This document shows positions 1 through 8,520 of a stretch of DNA of 64,000 nt, piece by piece. Origin of the DNA: Telmatobacter sp. DSM 110680. GTDB lineage: Bacteria; Acidobacteriota; Terriglobia; Terriglobales; Acidobacteriaceae. Position 1 is the first letter of the stretch; each line of letters opens with the position of its first letter. The notes beneath the pieces were generated by a model, which did not search any database, was not told the origin of the DNA, and worked only from the letters and a program-made list of their open reading frames with translations. A program made the translations under genes and the position numbers. The stretch is from the NCBI RefSeq assembly GCF_039994875.1, contig NZ_CP121196.1:5704001-5768000 (forward strand), written 5' to 3'.

Positions 1-1
1 A

Positions 2-1165
2 ACCGCAGGCGATCTCGACCTTCTGGTGACTGGCGCCGCATGCGCTCCACTACACACTGAAGCCGCCGTCGAGTACGTCGCTGCATACCCCGGCATTAAG
101 GACATCATCGCCAAGGGTGAAAACAAAGTCAGCTTCCACATCGCCACCGGCCTGCAGGTCGATGTGCGCCTGCTGCCTTCTGACTGCTACGGGGCTGCAC
201 TCCAATACTTCACCGGTTCGAAGGCCCACAACGTCTCCCTTCGCCAGCGCGCTCTCAAAATGGGCTATACCCTCAGCGAATGGTCGCTCTCCCGTCTCGA
301 TGACGAGTCCATCGTGGCCAGCGCAACCGAAGAAGAGATTTATGCCGCGCTGCAAATGGACTGGATGCCGCCGGAGATGCGGGAGAACCTCGGTGAGATT
401 GAAGCCGCCGCAAAACGCGCGCTACCGCGACTCATCGAAGCAAAAGACATACGCGGCGACGTCCACATGCACACCACGGCCAGTGACGGCAAAAACTCCA
501 TCGCTGAAATGGCCGAAGCCGCCATCGACCGCGGCCTGCAGTACATCGCGATCACTGACCACTCCAAGAACCTGGCGATGATCAACGGCCTTGATGAGAA
601 GCGCGCCCTGGAGCATATCGCTAACATCCGCGAGGTCGATAAGCAGATGGAAGGCCGCATCCGCATCTTCGCAGGTATCGAAGTCGACATCCTCGCCGAC
701 GGCGCCCTTGATCTCGACGACGAAGTCCTTGCCCAGATGGACGTAGTGATCGCCAGCGTTCACAGCCGCTTTGAACAATCTAAAGATGAAATGACCGCCC
801 GCATCCTGCGCGCTGTCGAGAATCCCAACACCCGCATCCTGGGCCACCCGACGGGCCGTCAGATTCTGCGCCGCGAACCTTACCAACTCGATCTAGGCGC
901 TATCCTCAGGCGCTGCGCGGAACTCGGCGTGGCTGTCGAGCACAACGCCTCTCCTGAACGACTGGATCTAAGCGACCGCGACCTACGCTTCGCGAAAGAA
1001 ACCGGTTGCAAGATCTCCATCAACACCGATGCGCACGTCACCCGCGTCGTCGGTGAATGGAAATACGGCATTCGCCAGCTTCGCCGCGCCTGGCTTACCC
1101 CCGGGGACATCCTCAACACCCTTCCGCCCACTGAATTCCTGGCCGCTCTGCGTCCCCGTAGCTGA
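2..1165 (+). CDS. polX: DNA polymerase/3'-5' exonuclease PolX, C-terminal part (5' end outside window)
   Basis: The reading frame is open from the window edge, so the start lies upstream; the first in-frame GTG (position 26) is internal. The visible part opens with the polymerase-beta-type catalytic stretch GDLDLLVTG (nucleotidyltransferase aspartates), continues through the palm/thumb region and ends with a PHP domain showing DVHMHTTASDG and AITDHS, the metal-binding histidines and aspartates of that fold. Known bacterial PolX proteins are about 570 residues, so roughly the last two thirds are here. PolX works in base-excision and gap-filling repair, with the PHP domain providing 3'-5' exonuclease activity. 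The next gene starts about 100 bases downstream on the same strand. Confidence 0.93.
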   Translation, partial: TAGDLDLLVTGAACAPLHTEAAVEYVAAYPGIKDIIAKGENKVSFHIATGLQVDVRLLPSDCYGAALQYFTGSKAHNVSLRQRALKMGYTLSEWSLSRLDDESIVASATEEEIYAALQMDWMPPEMRENLGEIEAAAKRALPRLIEAKDIRGDVHMHTTASDGKNSIAEMAEAAIDRGLQYIAITDHSKNLAMINGLDEKRALEHIANIREVDKQMEGRIRIFAGIEVDILADGALDLDDEVLAQMDVVIASVHSRFEQSKDEMTARILRAVENPNTRILGHPTGRQILRREPYQLDLGAILRRCAELGVAVEHNASPERLDLSDRDLRFAKETGCKISINTDAHVTRVVGEWKYGIRQLRRAWLTPGDILNTLPPTEFLAALRPRS

Positions 1166-1267
1166 CCGAAATGCAGCCATCCATCCCAAATCCCTGATTG
1201 GGACGTCAAATCCACAGGCCCTGAACGCTAGATTGTTTTACTTGGTAAGGCATAAGATGAGGTCGTT

Positions 1268-1876
1268 ATGAGTCTTCTCCAGCAGGAAACTACAGACACC
1301 GCAGCCGGTGAGTCCTACACCAAAGGCACCAGTCACGTCATCCTCGCCACCGTGGTCGCGGCCGTGCTCGTTTCGATTGCCGTAGCTATCTATATCTTCA
1401 TGGGCGAAAAACCGCCCGCCGCGACCGGAGACATCCTTGAGGCCTGGGCACATCCCATGCACAGTGTTTCCAGCGGCTGGGACGCCAACGGCGCTGCCAT
1501 CCCCAAAGAAGAAGTCGACCAGGTTCTGCTGTTTACGCATGTGCGTCTGCACAACCAGAGCAAGCAGGCAATCTTCCTGCATCAGATCGTCGCCAATGCC
1601 ACGTTGGCTGATGGCATCCACTCCAGTTATGCCGCCACGCCTACGGATTACGAGCGTATCTTCAAGGCCTATCCGGACCTGATGCAGTGGCATGCCGTAC
1701 CCATCTCGCCTGATCTCACCATTCAGCCAGGCGAGACTAAGGAAGGCACGTTCGTCTGCTCATTCAAAATGTCCAAGTCAGATTGGGAAGGGCGCAAGAA
1801 CCTGGACTATTCGTTCAACTTCCAGTATCTGCCTTCGCTGACTCTCGCGCCCAAGGGCCAGATCACTGAACGTTAG
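1268..1876 (+). CDS. Membrane-anchored protein of unknown function
   Basis: A 202-residue protein with a start supported by GAGG five bases before the ATG. Residues about 22-46 form one hydrophobic segment (TSHVILATVVAAVLVSIAVA...) after a short polar N-terminus, so the rest is probably periplasmic and membrane-tethered. The outer part has a beta-sheet-like, immunoglobulin-style pattern (QVLLFTHVRLHNQSKQAIFL, then PGETKEGTFVCSF), resembling proteins that respond to or stabilise extracytoplasmic partners, but I do not recognise the family. Its last 14 bases overlap the convergent gene that follows. Function unknown. Confidence 0.75.
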   Translation: MSLLQQETTDTAAGESYTKGTSHVILATVVAAVLVSIAVAIYIFMGEKPPAATGDILEAWAHPMHSVSSGWDANGAAIPKEEVDQVLLFTHVRLHNQSKQAIFLHQIVANATLADGIHSSYAATPTDYERIFKAYPDLMQWHAVPISPDLTIQPGETKEGTFVCSFKMSKSDWEGRKNLDYSFNFQYLPSLTLAPKGQITER

Positions 1877-2702
1877 GCGGAGCCGGAGCGCCCTTCGGCG
1901 TTGACAGATAGCCTGAAACGGTGTTCTTGGCCCCGACCGAGTTTACGACAATCTCGTAAAGCGCCGGATCTTTGCCCGCATAGAATTGCAGCGGCTCATT
2001 CACGTTCCGGTCCTTCTTGTCATACTGCCGGTCGTCTGCGAAGACCTCGAGAGTGAACTTGCTCTTCTTCGGATCGGCCTTCTTCAACTCCAGGCTCACG
2101 GTGCCTACCGGCTTCTTCTGTCCCTTGCTCAGGGTGAACTCGTAGTAGTTGCGGTCACCTTTGTGCTTCAGAACTTCCAACTCTCCTGCATTCCGCGCGA
2201 TCAGGCTCGAGTGGCTGTCAACATCTCCCTTGATCGACTGCAACTGACTCACCGCGGTCGCGAGATCGCCCTGTGTCTTGGTGAGATCGGTTTTCACGCC
2301 GCCTACATCGGTCTTCACGCTCGACACATCGCTTGAAACCGCGCTGACCTGCTGCGCCGTCTGCTTTTGCGCCGTTTCTAACCGCTTATTATCAGCCGCT
2401 TCGCGAGCCATGATCTCCTGGGCGCGCGTGTCCATCTGCTTCTGCGTCATGCCCACACTGCGCCCCAGTTCGTCGGTCGCCACGTGTAACCGCGCATTGG
2501 TCTCGCGCAACTCGCCGGCCAGCTTGGCATTTTGCTGGTTGGCTTCAGACAGTGCCGCTTCCTGGTGAGTGATGCGGTTGCTTAGCGTATAACTCCACAC
2601 CAGTCCGCCGACTGCTGCCAGTACCGCAATTGCAATCGCGCCCAGCAATGCGCCGCTGTGCGCGGGCGTCGTCTCCACAACCGTGGTTCTCTCGTCGCTC
2701 AT
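1863..2702 (-). CDS. Single-pass membrane protein with long coiled coil, unknown function
   Basis: A start at 2702 is preferred over an upstream one because AGGAGAGG lies just before this ATG. The 279-residue protein has a hydrophobic anchor at about residues 18-40, then roughly 140 residues of coiled coil rich in Gln, Ala, Asp and Lys with repeated VSSVKTDVGGVKTDL-like heptads, and a C-terminal beta-rich domain of about 90 residues (YEFTLSKGQKKPVGTVSLEL onward). The arrangement suggests a periplasmic spacer or sensor stalk. It overlaps the end of the convergent preceding gene by 14 bases. The family is not recognised. Confidence 0.75.
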   Translation of the reverse strand: MSDERTTVVETTPAHSGALLGAIAIAVLAAVGGLVWSYTLSNRITHQEAALSEANQQNAKLAGELRETNARLHVATDELGRSVGMTQKQMDTRAQEIMAREAADNKRLETAQKQTAQQVSAVSSDVSSVKTDVGGVKTDLTKTQGDLATAVSQLQSIKGDVDSHSSLIARNAGELEVLKHKGDRNYYEFTLSKGQKKPVGTVSLELKKADPKKSKFTLEVFADDRQYDKKDRNVNEPLQFYAGKDPALYEIVVNSVGAKNTVSGYLSTPKGAPAPPNVQ

Positions 2703-2998
2703 TGTTTGCCTCTCCTTGAGAGCAGTTCTCCCTGGAACCTGCTCACGCATTCCTGCAGCACAGGCCTCTTCCTACTGAGACTCTGCTCGCTGTTGCTTCG
2801 ACACGCAAATGCAACTGCTCAAAGCTCCGCATGGCCGCATGGGATATGCGCACAGCACTGTGATTCGAGCGCTGCTTTGACGGCTGCGGAAGGCTACAGA
2901 GACTATAGAAGAATCCGGCCGCTTGCGGGGAAAATGCTGCGCCCCCGGGACCACCTGCGTAACTTGCATCCAGAACACCGGATAGGCTTGGGATTCTG

Positions 2999-3715
2999 TC
3001 AAAGCTTCCCACAAAGGATGTGCGCACAAGGCACAAATCCCGCTTTCTGCAGCGTCTTTCGAGATGCCACATTCCCTGTATTGCAGCGCGCGCAAGGCAC
3101 ACTGCCGCCCTCGCGGCAGATCCGTTTCAGTTCCTGCACGAGATAGGTCCCAAACCCGCGTCCTCTGAATGGCTCCGCAACCTCCATCCAGATATCCCCG
3201 TACGGCCGGTTGTAGTGGTACAGCACGCCACCGGTACCGGCCACCTCGCCGCTGACTTCCAGAAGCATCCAGTCCCCTTCAGGCTCGCGTTTGCGGAGCA
3301 CTGCTCCAGGCACCCGATAGGCGGTCGTCAGCTTGTCCTCAAAAACAATCTTCTCGCTAAACACGTCGTGCGCCCAGGTGTGCAACATCGCTGTCAGCAT
3401 CACATCATTCGTCTGCGTCTCGATCGCGTCAGCGCAACTGGCCAACTTCAGCGCCTCGAACGCTTCAAAGAACCGCGAGCGCTGCTTCTCTGTCACAAAG
3501 AACTCAAAAATCGTCCGGGTCCCAGACCACGGTCCGGCCACGGCGATCGACCCATACCCCGCCGTCTCTCCATCTAATTCAATGAGGTAGGGCTCGGTCC
3601 AGCCCTCACGCGCATGCAGCGAATCGTGCACGATCTGGCAGTTCATCTCCTGCCGATAGAGCTCACGCCAAGGCAGTATCTCTGTGACTTGAACCGGCTT
3701 TACCGTGATTCCCAT
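2999..3715 (-). CDS. GNAT-family N-acetyltransferase
   Basis: 238 residues. The C-terminal half carries the acetyl-CoA-binding motif A as RGRGFGTYLVQEL, followed by the helix and the motif B-like stretch NVASRKTLQKAGFVPC. The N-terminal half looks like a second, degenerate GNAT repeat (YGSIAVAGPWSGTRTIFEFFVT). The family transfers acetyl groups to amines; the substrate cannot be told here. About 300 bases separate it from the preceding same-strand gene, with no further gene visible between. It is divergent from citrate synthase across a 200-base promoter region. Confidence 0.85.
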   Translation of the reverse strand: MGITVKPVQVTEILPWRELYRQEMNCQIVHDSLHAREGWTEPYLIELDGETAGYGSIAVAGPWSGTRTIFEFFVTEKQRSRFFEAFEALKLASCADAIETQTNDVMLTAMLHTWAHDVFSEKIVFEDKLTTAYRVPGAVLRKREPEGDWMLLEVSGEVAGTGGVLYHYNRPYGDIWMEVAEPFRGRGFGTYLVQELKRICREGGSVPCARCNTGNVASRKTLQKAGFVPCAHILCGKL

Positions 3716-3912
3716 CTGATCCCAAAACCTGCGCCATCATAGCCCGAAAACCGCGCAATCCGCGACGCCGGCTTGCGCCCATCCGTGACAACCGTCTAAC
3801 CCCTCATTTATAAAGAGCATTACCGCTTCTTTTGCCGGGACAATGTTGGAGCCCGCGCGAACCGGGAAGCGCATCGATTACAGCCACCCAAAAGAGGGGA
3901 GTCTCAAAGGTT

Positions 3913-5049
3913 ATGTCCACTGCTGTCGCTGGTAAAGGTCTTGAAGGAATTGTTGCCGCCAATTCCGGAATTTGCTTCATTGATGGAGAGGCTGGCGTTC
4001 TTGCCTACCGAGGCATTGATATCCATGAGCTCGCCGAGCGCTCCAACTTCGAAGAGACCACCTACCTTCTGTGGAACGGCCGTCTGCCCAGCGAACTCGA
4101 GTTGCGTGAATTTTCCTCGCAACTGGCCCTCGCCCGCTCCCTCGACCAGCGCATTGTCGACATGCTCAAGACTTTCCCCACCTCCGCTACCCCCATGGAG
4201 GTGCTGCGAACTACAGTGTCGGCGCTCAGCTTCTACGACGCCGATGAAAAAGACAATTCCCACGACGCCAACGTCCGCAAGGCCTACAACCTGACGGCGC
4301 AGATTGCCATGATCGTGGCCATCTACGATCGCATCCGCAAAGGCCTTGAAGTCGTCGCCCCCGATCGCTCCCTTTCTCATGCCGGAAACTTCCTCTGGAT
4401 GCTGAACGGCGTTAAGCCTTCCGAGACCGCGACCCGCACGCTCGACGTCGCCCTCGTCCTTCATGCCGACCACGAGCTGAACGCGTCCACCTTCGCCGCC
4501 CGCGTTATCGCCGCGACACTCTCCGACATCCACTCCGCCATCACCGGTGCTGTCGGCGCCCTCAAGGGACCCCTGCACGGCGGCGCTAACGAAGCCGTGA
4601 TGCGCCTGCTCTACACCATCGACAAGGCCGGTGCCGACCCTGTCGACTATGTGAAGAACATGCTGGCTGCCCGCCAGAAGATCTCCGGCTTCGGCCATCG
4701 CGTCTACAAGACTGAAGATCCGCGCGCCACCCATCTGCGCCGCATGTCAGAGAAACTCGGCAAGGACTCCGGACAGCCGAAGTGGTACGAGATGTCCCGC
4801 GCCATCGAGCTCTACATCAACAAGGACAAGAAGCTCAACGCCAACGTAGACTTCTACTCCGCCTCAACCTACGCGACGCTAGGCATCGACATCGATCTCT
4901 ACACGCCGATCTTCGCCATAAGCCGCATGGCTGGCTGGGCCGCGCATGTGATCGAACAGCTCGACGACAATCGCCTGATTCGCCCGCGCGCCGAGTACAT
5001 CGGACCCGTCTACCCGTCACCGTACATCGAACTCGCAGACCGTCCGTAG
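3913..5049 (+). CDS. gltA: Citrate synthase (possibly 2-methylcitrate-synthase-like)
   Basis: 378 residues from the ATG at 3913, preceded by GGGGAG and AAAGG; an upstream in-frame ATG at 3832 would add 27 residues not typical of the family. The catalytic elements are all present: His in VLHADHELNAS, His in GPLHGGANE, the SGFGHRVYK loop and Asp in NVDFYSASTYATLG. The short length matches the citrate/methylcitrate synthase subgroup found in many non-enteric bacteria and not the long NADH-regulated form. It condenses oxaloacetate with acetyl-CoA at entry to the TCA cycle. An NAD-type isocitrate dehydrogenase gene lies 9.5 kb away. Confidence 0.95.
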   Translation: MSTAVAGKGLEGIVAANSGICFIDGEAGVLAYRGIDIHELAERSNFEETTYLLWNGRLPSELELREFSSQLALARSLDQRIVDMLKTFPTSATPMEVLRTTVSALSFYDADEKDNSHDANVRKAYNLTAQIAMIVAIYDRIRKGLEVVAPDRSLSHAGNFLWMLNGVKPSETATRTLDVALVLHADHELNASTFAARVIAATLSDIHSAITGAVGALKGPLHGGANEAVMRLLYTIDKAGADPVDYVKNMLAARQKISGFGHRVYKTEDPRATHLRRMSEKLGKDSGQPKWYEMSRAIELYINKDKKLNANVDFYSASTYATLGIDIDLYTPIFAISRMAGWAAHVIEQLDDNRLIRPRAEYIGPVYPSPYIELADRP

Positions 5050-5506
5050 AGCATCACAACTCGCATCTGATCAGTTCACGTCACTGCGGATTTGCCGGCG
5101 ATTAGATCGTTGTTTCAGAAGATGCCTGCTCAGCACGTGCTAGCCCGGCACTTTCGGAGCTGCCGTTATCGCCTTGGAAACTCTTGCGCCCAACGCAACC
5201 GCTTGACATCTAAATCCCATGACGAATCTCAGTATTACGATTGAGCGCCGTGTGCTGATCTCCAACCGTAAATTTGAAGATGTTATCGCATCCATCCACG
5301 CCGCAGTCGGACACCCTACGCGCCCGTTACACTCCTCGTCGACGAGCGCGAAGGTGGAGTTCATCTCTCCTACGATACGATGTCCAGTTATCTCAGCGGC
5401 TACGGATCGCCGGCTGCGCTGCGCGTCGCGGCCGAACTCGACGAAAGGGTCGAAGCCCTCATGATGGCCGCCGCCGGATAGCTCTCCGTTTGCCCCGACA
5501 AATCAA
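5050..5506. other. Intergenic stretch holding only a gene remnant
   Basis: Between citrate synthase and the MFS/spermidine-synthase gene there is no intact gene. The stretch contains the DUF302-like remnant described separately (5219-5481); nothing else was recognised. Confidence 0.6.
5219..5481 (+). pseudogene. DUF302-family gene remnant (internal deletion and frameshift)
   Basis: From the ATG at 5219 the frame reads like the start of a DUF302 protein (SNRKFEDVIASIHAAVGHP) and then loses sense. Shifting by one base at about 5317 restores the family-like second half: YAPVTLLVDEREGGVHLSYD, then SYLSGYGSPAAL, then VAAELDERVEALMMAAAG before a TAG at 5479-5481. The middle part of the domain, normally some 50 residues between these blocks, is missing. 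The pattern is best explained by a deletion that also broke the frame. DUF302 proteins are small cytosolic or exported proteins of uncertain function. The family assignment is from memory of its sequence pattern. Confidence 0.55.
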
Positions 5507-7780
5507 TCACTTCTTCGCTGTCTGAGTCGATGCACCAGCGGGTTGCGGACTTGTCCCTGCGCCGTACTGGTCAGGCTTCCAACTGCGCATCCCCGAGTGT
5601 ACATAGTGCGACCAATGCCGTAGCATGTCGTATTCGTTCACGGGCCGATCATCCTGCAGTGCCGGCGTGTCCGGTGAAAAGCTGATCAGTTTCTGCGTAG
5701 TAAGGTCGGTTCGCAGCATGCGATTGAATTGTTCCGTGGGCGTCGCGGCCGGTCCCCAGGCCATCATGTCGATAACAGCAGCGGCAGGCATGCGCTGCAA
5801 CAGTTCGTCCGGGCTGCGTTCAGCGATCGGCTGCATGCTGGCCAGAAAATGCCAGCCGTTTTCCTCAACCGGCCTGAAGACGCGCACATACGCAAACGAT
5901 TCCTCGAGAGCCCTCGCCACCGACGACTGCACCGCCTCGTCTCCAGAGGGGAGCCATTGCGCCAGGATCCCACCCGGCTGCAGCCGCTCCTTTGCCACCG
6001 CGTAAAACTCCTTCGAGTACAAGAGACTCGATCCGGCGGCGCGCACCGGAGGTGGCGGATCGATGATGATCGCATCAAACTTCTGAGGTGTCCGCTCCAT
6101 GAAGCGGCGTCCATCGTCGATCACGACGTGCGAAAGCGGCGAAGTCAGCAAGGCCGCGCCATCGGGATGATAGAAGGTGAACAACCGCGGCACACTCGGT
6201 ATCAACTCCACCGCAGTCGCCGGAATTCCCCACGACAGCACCGATTTGTAAGTTGTCCCCATGCCGAAGCAGATCACCAGCGCATTGCGCGGAGCATGCG
6301 GCAAAGACGCGAGCGTGAGGTGCGCCATCATTTTTGTAATGGGCGTCAACTGCGTGATTCCGATTCCGTTCGTCAAAAGCCGCTTGTGCATCCCGCTTCC
6401 CGTCGCGATCACCGTGGCCGTACTGTCGCGCAGAACTTCGCGATCCGGAAAGAGCGTCTCGAAATTCTTGGTCGTGAAAAACAGCACCAGTGCAGCGACG
6501 ATGCTGGCATAAGCCGCAACACGCGTACCCATGCGCCTTTCCGTCCGCTCGGGTCCTCTACGCGAAGGAAGAAACGCCATCGCGATCCACGGCGTAACAA
6601 ACAGTAGCATTCCCACGCGCTCACCAACGAGGGGCAGCAAAATGAACCCAGACAGCAACGGACCCAGAATGCATCCCAGCACGTTGACCGCGTAAGCTCG
6701 CCCAGCGCGGTCCGGATCCCCCGCAGCCCAGCGATCCACCAGCATCGGCGTCAGGTAGCCAATCCATCCCGCAAACGGCCCCACTCCGAGCAGCACGCGC
6801 AGCGGTGTATTCAGCGGGAAGCGCGGATCGGATGTAAGCAGCGACAACAACCCCAGGAACGCCAGCAGCACCCACGCGAGATAGGGATCAATCTCTCCGC
6901 CTCGATTGAACCGCCGGTAAACAAACGATCCTGCAAACGTCGCCGATAGATACGAAATCAGAATGAAGGCAAACGAGTAGACGACCGGACCCGCATAGGG
7001 AGTGAACAGCCTGATCCAGATCACTTCCATCCCCATCGTGACCAGCCCGGTCAGAAACAGCAGCGCCAGGACGCCCTTCGGCTGAGAGGTAACGATCCGT
7101 TGCTCGTCAGCGTTATCTCCCGCAACAGACACAGCGGGCCCAGTAGAAATCTTTGCGCTTTGCCCAAGCGTCAACGCAAACGCAGTTACGGCGATGATCA
7201 CATTGCAAACCGTTCCCACGCGCATGGTGCCGCGAAACCCGTACAACTCGATCAAAAACAAAGGGGCAACCGCACCCGCCACCGCTCCAATCACGTTTGC
7301 CAGGTAAAGAAAGCTGAATGAACGCTTCGACTCTGCCCGCTCACGGCTACGAATGGCAGACATCGCCAGCGGAAACGTAGCCCCCATGCATGTGCACCAG
7401 GGCAGCAGAATGACGGCTATCAGAATTCCCGAAGCAAAATAATAGGAGCCGGACGAATATGCGTTCTGTGCCGTCATCGATTCGAGAAGCCGGTGACCCC
7501 ATGCCAGCTCTGCCGGCACCGCGAGCGAAGACAATCCGATCAGCAATTCTGCAAGTGCATAAAGACGCAGAGGAGGGAAACCAAGCCGTGCTGCATAGCG
7601 GCGAATCAGGGCACCTGCGCCCCACGATCCCAGCCCTAGCCCTGTCATAAACATCGACAGCACGATGGAGGTGAGGGCGGTCGTCACTCCAAACTGCGCC
7701 ATGGTCAACCGTAGCCAAACCAGTTCATAGAGGATGCTGCAAAAGCCGGACAGGAAGAAGAACGCGAAAAACCATCCCAT
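5507..7780 (-). CDS. Fused MFS-like membrane protein/spermidine-synthase-like protein
   Basis: 757 residues from the ATG at 7780, which has AAAGGAG eight bases upstream. Residues about 1-430 form around a dozen membrane segments typical of the fused MFS/spermidine synthase group (FLSGFCSILYELVWLRL at the N-terminus). Residues about 470-700 are a Rossmann-type aminopropyltransferase-like domain with CFGMGTTYKS in the nucleotide-binding position, HVVIDDGRRF and DAIIIDPPPPVRAAG. The role of these fusions is not settled; polyamine synthesis coupled to membrane transport has been proposed for the group. The glycine-rich loop (GMGTTYKS) lacks the usual GGG, which may mean altered substrate use. It is flanked by a decayed gene and a Nudix gene. 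Confidence 0.85.
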   Translation of the reverse strand: MGWFFAFFFLSGFCSILYELVWLRLTMAQFGVTTALTSIVLSMFMTGLGLGSWGAGALIRRYAARLGFPPLRLYALAELLIGLSSLAVPAELAWGHRLLESMTAQNAYSSGSYYFASGILIAVILLPWCTCMGATFPLAMSAIRSRERAESKRSFSFLYLANVIGAVAGAVAPLFLIELYGFRGTMRVGTVCNVIIAVTAFALTLGQSAKISTGPAVSVAGDNADEQRIVTSQPKGVLALLFLTGLVTMGMEVIWIRLFTPYAGPVVYSFAFILISYLSATFAGSFVYRRFNRGGEIDPYLAWVLLAFLGLLSLLTSDPRFPLNTPLRVLLGVGPFAGWIGYLTPMLVDRWAAGDPDRAGRAYAVNVLGCILGPLLSGFILLPLVGERVGMLLFVTPWIAMAFLPSRRGPERTERRMGTRVAAYASIVAALVLFFTTKNFETLFPDREVLRDSTATVIATGSGMHKRLLTNGIGITQLTPITKMMAHLTLASLPHAPRNALVICFGMGTTYKSVLSWGIPATAVELIPSVPRLFTFYHPDGAALLTSPLSHVVIDDGRRFMERTPQKFDAIIIDPPPPVRAAGSSLLYSKEFYAVAKERLQPGGILAQWLPSGDEAVQSSVARALEESFAYVRVFRPVEENGWHFLASMQPIAERSPDELLQRMPAAAVIDMMAWGPAATPTEQFNRMLRTDLTTQKLISFSPDTPALQDDRPVNEYDMLRHWSHYVHSGMRSWKPDQYGAGTSPQPAGASTQTAKK

Positions 7781-7922
7781 CGCACGCTCCTTTTCGAGGA
7801 TCACCAGAAGAAGATTGAGGACCAGCGCGCCAGGGGAAGGCACAACTCAGGTCCAAAAGGATAGAGCCGGATAGGGTTGCAAAAAGTTGGCTGGGATTTT
7901 CACAAATATGCTGGGGCTGTGT

Positions 7923-8519
7923 CTAGGCGGGACCGCGAGTGGGCGGTGAGACTTCCCCTTTGCGGGCCTTCCAAGTGAGGTACATTCCCCAAGCGGCCAG
8001 GGATGATGCATCACAGATGGTGCCATCGAACATCATCTGCTCAAACTGTTCAAGCGACACGGTATGGATGGCGAGATCATGTTCCTCATCATCGGGTTCA
8101 CGTTCTTTCATCGTGAGCCCGGTGGCCAGAAATACATGCTGCTTTTGCCGACAGAATCCGTAGGCGATCCACATATAACCGAGGTAGGTCATTTCGGCGG
8201 CATGCAGGCCTGTCTCTTCTTTCAGTTCGCCGCGTGCCAGTTCCTCGGGATCGACATTGGCCATCTCCCAACCGCCCTGCGGCAGTTCCAGCGCACGTTC
8301 GGCGATGGTGTATCGATACTGATCGACGAGCCACACGCGACCGTTTTCAATCGGCAAAATAATCGCGCAATCATCCTTCTCGACCACGCTGTAAATACCC
8401 TCTTTGCCGTTGGAGCGCAGAATGCGATCTTCGCGCAAGCGCAGCCACTGGTTGCGATAAACCTCGTGGCTTTCCAGCGTGGTGATGGATTGCTTGTTGT
8501 CACTATCGCCCGGATTCAC
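7923..8519 (-). CDS. Nudix hydrolase (ADP-ribose pyrophosphatase-like)
   Basis: 198 residues from a GTG at 8519, chosen because it lies one base after the hflX stop and GAGAGGG sits just before it; longer in-frame starts would run into hflX. The Nudix box is GGWEMANVDPEELARGELKE followed by ETGL; the usual REL is GEL, but both metal-binding glutamates of EExG are kept. The fold order matches NudF/ADP-ribose-type enzymes (VVEKDDCAIILPIENGRVWLV, then EQYRYT-like VDQYRYTIAERALELPQG). Such enzymes cut nucleoside diphosphates linked to another group. It is the third gene of an hfq-hflX-Nudix operon. Confidence 0.88.
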   Translation of the reverse strand: MNPGDSDNKQSITTLESHEVYRNQWLRLREDRILRSNGKEGIYSVVEKDDCAIILPIENGRVWLVDQYRYTIAERALELPQGGWEMANVDPEELARGELKEETGLHAAEMTYLGYMWIAYGFCRQKQHVFLATGLTMKEREPDDEEHDLAIHTVSLEQFEQMMFDGTICDASSLAAWGMYLTWKARKGEVSPPTRGPA

Positions 8520-8520
8520 T

